From a virus, in IMG/VR virus record IMGVR_UViG_3300014933_000403, positions 1 to 63,981 of that record: a stretch of DNA of 63,981 nucleotides, one strand, 5' to 3'. Position numbers and translations under genes: made by a program. Below the pieces are notes generated by a model that saw nothing but the letters and a program-made list of their open reading frames with translations, had not been told where the DNA came from and ran no database searches. Shown piece after piece: positions 60,679 through 63,981 of this stretch. Each line of letters starts with the position of its first letter. Positions within the stretch are counted from its first letter, which is position 1.

Positions 60679-62772
60679 TTACGCATTCATTGAGTACAGG
60701 TTGATCACCTTCCTAGCTTTAGGTTTTTCTTTTTTCCTCTGTTGAAAATCACCCATGATATTTAAGAGCATCATCATGAACCCGATAACCTGGTCATATT
60801 TTGTCCGGTTGGAAGGATCAAATTCTTTAAGTTCTGCGAGCAGGCCCGGATACCAAATTTTATGGCAGTATTTTTCTATGTATAAAACAGCCAATTCAAT
60901 TTGCTTGGCAAACACGAATGGATCGGCAGAACTTGCACCGTATCCCATGTCTTTATCTGAGTTCTTCCTTGTTTGATCAATAGCCACATCCGGTTTTTTA
61001 CCTAGCATCGGTAGACAGTTGGCATCCATGAAATTCGGCATAGTGTTCCCGAAGTATTTAATGAATTCCTGGGTGGCATCCTTTTCCACGGTGATCGTAC
61101 AGCCAAAGTACATGGAAGAAAGCAATAATTCCCGCCAAAATAATTCAGTCAGCTTAGGTCTCCCAATATAAAACGCCACAGGGTCTCCACCCTCCTCATC
61201 CTCATCTTTACTAATATCCAGCTTCCTTCCTATCCAGATCGTTCCCTTTGACCCCAATTCGACCGTTTTATCGAATCTGTATGTATCTGACCCGCCACCG
61301 TAGTTGTGCCCGTTTAGCGGCCTTACAATGCCATAGCCATCCATGGTGAATTTATTGGATTCCCCATCGTTAAGGGTCTTCCTCATGTACCATTGCCCAG
61401 CTTTGTCATCATGGAATTCAACTTTCTTTGAGATCAGGTTGTAAACGAACTTACCCCTTCTCAAAGGTTGGGGGTTTTCTTTCATGACTTTCTCCTGTGC
61501 CTCTATGTTCGCCAGGTTGAACGGGGACACGATATCACCGAAGTCGAACATGTGGCTTTCCTGAGTGGGATACATCCTCTTTTCCTCAGAAATATCATCA
61601 TCGTCCTCCAGAAGGCTCAACCGGTGCTCCAGGTACTTCTTGGCACCCATTATCAAATATTCTTCAGGCACACGCTCAGATGCCTCTACTTCTAGATTTT
61701 TTTGCTTCAGATATTCTAGCGTCTCCTCATCTGGTGGTTCAATAACACTTTCGCCATACTGGTCGATAAACCCACCCAAGCCATCGTATGCCGGCTTGAA
61801 GTATTTAACCATCTGCTTAGGAAGCTTATTGATGGCGTATTTGAATTGATCAGCGAGTTCGTAAAGTTTTTTGAAGTTATTACCACCTTGGTTTGGTGGG
61901 TTGACAGTAGATGGGAAATAAGCAAAACCTACCCTAGCGGCACCACGAACCAACACCTGCTTTAAGATTGACCAGTACTTACTGATATCCATTTTGAGCA
62001 TCTTACCACCTTCGTCCACCAATACGAATGACCAACGACCAGAGTCATAGGCATTAAGGGTGGTATCCCTTTTGGTAATGATACCATTCAAACCCTTCCT
62101 TGACGTATCAGCAACGCCTTTTTTTGTCTTGCTTTTAGATGGTCTTCTCAGCACAATCTTTTCCTGAGGATCTTCCGGACCATCGGTAACAGGTCTCAGG
62201 AAAATTGGTAATCCCTTGAATCCTGGCACGATCATGTTGGTAAACATATCCGATACGTCAGCACCGGTCTTTGATATGTTACCAATCCTTTTGTTTGCAG
62301 AAAATGTAGCTATATGTGTCTCAATACAGGTACCGTGTGAGGTAGCGCCTTCCCTTCTAGCCTTGCCTCTGATAATTGCCGCGATGAATGGGATATTATA
62401 ACAGAACTGAAAGAACAAGAAAAACAACCTGTCACACTCACGGTAATCTGGTCTTCTTCCATCCTCCAAAGTCCAGTAGGTAAGCCAATAATAGTACCAC
62501 ATGTTTAAAAACTTGGGCACCCCCTTGACCATGATCCAATGTCCTTTCTCACATTTATCTAGTTCTTCATTGGCGTATGCAAGTTGTTCTTTTGTGTAGA
62601 TAGGATCACCATCAGAATCAAACCTGATGTTCTCGGCTTCCATGAACTCTGGTAATTCCCGCCTGCGGAAGTACTGCTTCTTCTTAGGTAGATCATGACC
62701 TTCGATGGTGCTCAGTTCTGGCACATCTGGTATCTCACCTTCGATTCCGTATATGGTTATTTTTTGCGGCAT
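60679..62772 (-). CDS. Terminase large subunit
   Basis: A 697-residue packaging motor. The ATPase has a deviant Walker A (RGKARREGATSH, near 133-144) and Walker B FVLVDEGG (near 249-256). The nuclease half has GGGSDTYRFD (near 490) and KYDQVIGF (near 657), with Asp residues of the RNase H-like site. Leftward, converging tail to tail with the lysozyme gene; no terminator between them. Confidence 0.85.
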   Translation of the reverse strand: MPQKITIYGIEGEIPDVPELSTIEGHDLPKKKQYFRRRELPEFMEAENIRFDSDGDPIYTKEQLAYANEELDKCEKGHWIMVKGVPKFLNMWYYYWLTYWTLEDGRRPDYRECDRLFFLFFQFCYNIPFIAAIIRGKARREGATSHGTCIETHIATFSANKRIGNISKTGADVSDMFTNMIVPGFKGLPIFLRPVTDGPEDPQEKIVLRRPSKSKTKKGVADTSRKGLNGIITKRDTTLNAYDSGRWSFVLVDEGGKMLKMDISKYWSILKQVLVRGAARVGFAYFPSTVNPPNQGGNNFKKLYELADQFKYAINKLPKQMVKYFKPAYDGLGGFIDQYGESVIEPPDEETLEYLKQKNLEVEASERVPEEYLIMGAKKYLEHRLSLLEDDDDISEEKRMYPTQESHMFDFGDIVSPFNLANIEAQEKVMKENPQPLRRGKFVYNLISKKVEFHDDKAGQWYMRKTLNDGESNKFTMDGYGIVRPLNGHNYGGGSDTYRFDKTVELGSKGTIWIGRKLDISKDEDEEGGDPVAFYIGRPKLTELFWRELLLSSMYFGCTITVEKDATQEFIKYFGNTMPNFMDANCLPMLGKKPDVAIDQTRKNSDKDMGYGASSADPFVFAKQIELAVLYIEKYCHKIWYPGLLAELKEFDPSNRTKYDQVIGFMMMLLNIMGDFQQRKKEKPKARKVINLYSMNA

Positions 62773-62775
62773 AAT

Positions 62776-62819
62776 AAAAAAGCCCCGCTCGGAAAGATGC
62801 GGGGCCGACCGTATCGGTC
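62776..62819 (-). terminator. Intrinsic terminator upstream of the terminase gene
   Basis: On the minus strand GCCCCGC pairs with GCGGGGC (62782-62788 and 62799-62805), followed by six T. A second small hairpin (GACCG/CGGTC, 62807-62819) precedes it. It lies between two leftward genes, so readthrough or a promoter within the first gene must serve the terminase. Confidence 0.85.
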
Positions 62820-62833
62820 CTTATATTTTGTGA

Positions 62834-63790
62834 TTAATCTTCTTCAAATCCGGTAACCTTAAAAGCATTAAGCTGCTTACCAAATGTTTCGCCATCAGAT
62901 GTCATAGCAAATTCGCTCAGAGCATCTACCGGTGTTTTATCTGGTGGTATGTCGGTGATAGGTGCCTTGGTCTTATTCCAGATAGCTGACCCGTTTGATA
63001 CCAGGATCTCCTGCTTATCCAATAAGTCCTGTACCCAGTAAGCAATCTTAACGCGAGGGTCAGAGAATGTTCTGAGGAAGAATTCAGGATTAGTGTAAGC
63101 AATATCCTTGTAATCTTCCCTGATTGAATCGATCTCTCTGTCTTCGCTGGTCTCTGGGATGATGAATGGAATATTCAGATACTTGGCATGTGGCAACATT
63201 TCGCTGTTACGTGCATCCTGAGCGAGTTTAAATGCTTTCTCTCTTTGTGCTCCTTTCTCTGCTTTAGCACGATCGATAGCACCGAAATCAAGCATTTTAT
63301 ACATAGGCTTGGCGTTGTTATAACGCTGTGCTAATGGGTGTTGATTTTCGCATTGGTTCATGCACCAAAGGAAATTCATCCTTACCTGATCATAGGAAGG
63401 AATACGTAATTCGCCATCAACCATAACCAATGCATCTCGGTTGGTGTGATTCTCCAGAACTTTAGGAGATACTTCTTTCCCGCCTGGCTCCTGCTCATCT
63501 TTAAAGAAGGTCTGCAGACCATGGATGTATCTGATTGTTCTTGGCAGCCACTGGATCATCCTTCCCTTTTTCTGAAGTTCTACCAGCTGCTCTACCGATG
63601 TGGTATGCGGGATAGGCTTTGTATCTTCTGTCACATCGTATGGCCAGAGGATAATGTCTTCAATCTTTAAATACGTTGGAGGTCTCGTGTTTCCAATTCT
63701 GTGTGCGGGGTCGATTGTTTGAATCTTCCGGAAGTAAGTCAGCGTTGCTGTCTTCTTCAGTGATGGGGCCTTGGTAGGTTTAGGTGCCAT
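62834..63790 (-). CDS. Probable small terminase or packaging partner
   Basis: A 318-residue, basic, mostly helical protein upstream of the large terminase. No HTH is obvious. The position suggests DNA recognition for packaging, but small terminases are usually shorter, so it may be another packaging protein. Confidence 0.4.
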   Translation of the reverse strand: MAPKPTKAPSLKKTATLTYFRKIQTIDPAHRIGNTRPPTYLKIEDIILWPYDVTEDTKPIPHTTSVEQLVELQKKGRMIQWLPRTIRYIHGLQTFFKDEQEPGGKEVSPKVLENHTNRDALVMVDGELRIPSYDQVRMNFLWCMNQCENQHPLAQRYNNAKPMYKMLDFGAIDRAKAEKGAQREKAFKLAQDARNSEMLPHAKYLNIPFIIPETSEDREIDSIREDYKDIAYTNPEFFLRTFSDPRVKIAYWVQDLLDKQEILVSNGSAIWNKTKAPITDIPPDKTPVDALSEFAMTSDGETFGKQLNAFKVTGFEED

Positions 63791-63838
63791 TTTTAACGTT
63801 TTGAGGAGGGCTGAGTTTACAGTGCTCCGGTTAATGAT

Positions 63839-63850
63839 GGCATAAAATTA
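63839..63850 (-). promoter_or_regulatory. Candidate late promoter -7 motif
   Basis: TAATTTTATGCC on the minus strand, upstream of the packaging gene at 63790, similar to the YAnnTTTATG motifs at 648, 27523 and 40235. No -33 TTTG at the expected distance. Confidence 0.35.
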
Positions 63851-63919
63851 GGGGATATGGTAAAATAAAAATTAAAAATATTTTTGGGATATCAAATGAA
63901 GATGTATTTTCACATCGTC

Positions 63920-63953
63920 AATCCGAATTAAGTAGGCGTGTTTAATTCGGGTT
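63920..63953. repeat. Hairpin near the right window end
   Basis: A 9-bp perfect stem (CCGAATTAA at 63923-63931 and TTAATTCGG at 63942-63950), extendable to 12 bp with one G-T pair. It lies in a gene-free stretch between the leftward packaging operon and the first rightward ORF if the map is circular. It could be a packaging, terminator or origin signal. Confidence 0.45.
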
Positions 63954-63981
63954 GGATGGAGAAGGATTCACATCCCTACAC

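Noticed and set aside
1-63981. CRISPR arrays, integrase genes and insertion sequences
   Set aside because: No regularly spaced repeats, no tyrosine/serine recombinase motifs and no transposase were seen. The only mobile elements are the two HNH genes.
1-63981. Genome-wide reassignment of TAG as in some crAss-like phages
   Set aside because: TAG ends many well-supported genes here (for example at 376, 1164, 1888, 5136 and 5420), so the two in-frame ambers are local.

Overview
The window looks like a complete or nearly complete genome of a tailed dsDNA bacteriophage of Bacteroidota. Host assignment rests on promoters that fit the Bacteroidota signature (TTTG, 19-20 bp spacer, TAnnTTTG), on scarce Shine-Dalgarno sites with A/C-rich leaders, and on family matches. 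No tape measure, tail tube or sheath gene is visible. A giant nozzle-like tail protein and several large internal-virion-like proteins are present instead, so a podovirus-like particle distantly resembling crAss-like phages is the best guess (inference). No integrase, polymerase, primase or RNA polymerase was recognised. The first ORF is open to the left edge, so the window may be a cut of a circular map.

Layout. (1) 0-10.4 kb, rightward: a small ribbon-helix-helix protein behind an operator-promoter, SSB-like protein, HNH-type nuclease, sliding clamp, replisome-organiser-like protein, a C5 cytosine methyltransferase carrying an out-of-frame HNH homing nuclease and an in-frame amber codon, DnaB helicase and a PD-(D/E)XK nuclease. 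(2) 10.4-17.2 kb, rightward: a second copy of the same operator-promoter, small membrane proteins, then a glycosylation cassette (DUF5672-GT9 fusion, GT17, SAM methyltransferase, two GT2, a GT9-like protein). (3) 17.2-24.2 kb, leftward: about 17 small genes, a structured non-coding stretch and two clear type I hammerhead ribozymes placed between genes. (4) 24.2 kb: two overlapping divergent promoters over an inverted repeat beside an HTH gene. (5) 24.3-27.5 kb, rightward: tRNA-like gene, decayed genes and AT-rich small genes. (6) 27.5-55.6 kb, rightward: scaffold, major capsid protein, connector/ring-like proteins, nozzle-like protein, internal virion proteins with embedded enzyme domains (histidine phosphatase, GNAT), an ATP-grasp enzyme with a possible zincin, and a tail fibre with an S74 self-cleaving chaperone domain. 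(7) 55.6-57.5 kb: lysis cassette (holin-like protein, XhlA-like protein, single-gene spanin candidate, CHAP endolysin). (8) 57.6-63.8 kb: portal and lysozyme-like gene (rightward) converging on large terminase and its upstream partner (leftward).

How it works together: the phage seems to bring its own helicase, clamp, SSB and initiator but borrow the host polymerase. Early repressor-like proteins act at palindromic operators inside promoters, and the leftward operon mRNA is probably self-cleaved by hammerhead ribozymes. Late genes may share a distinct -7 motif (YAnnTTTATG).
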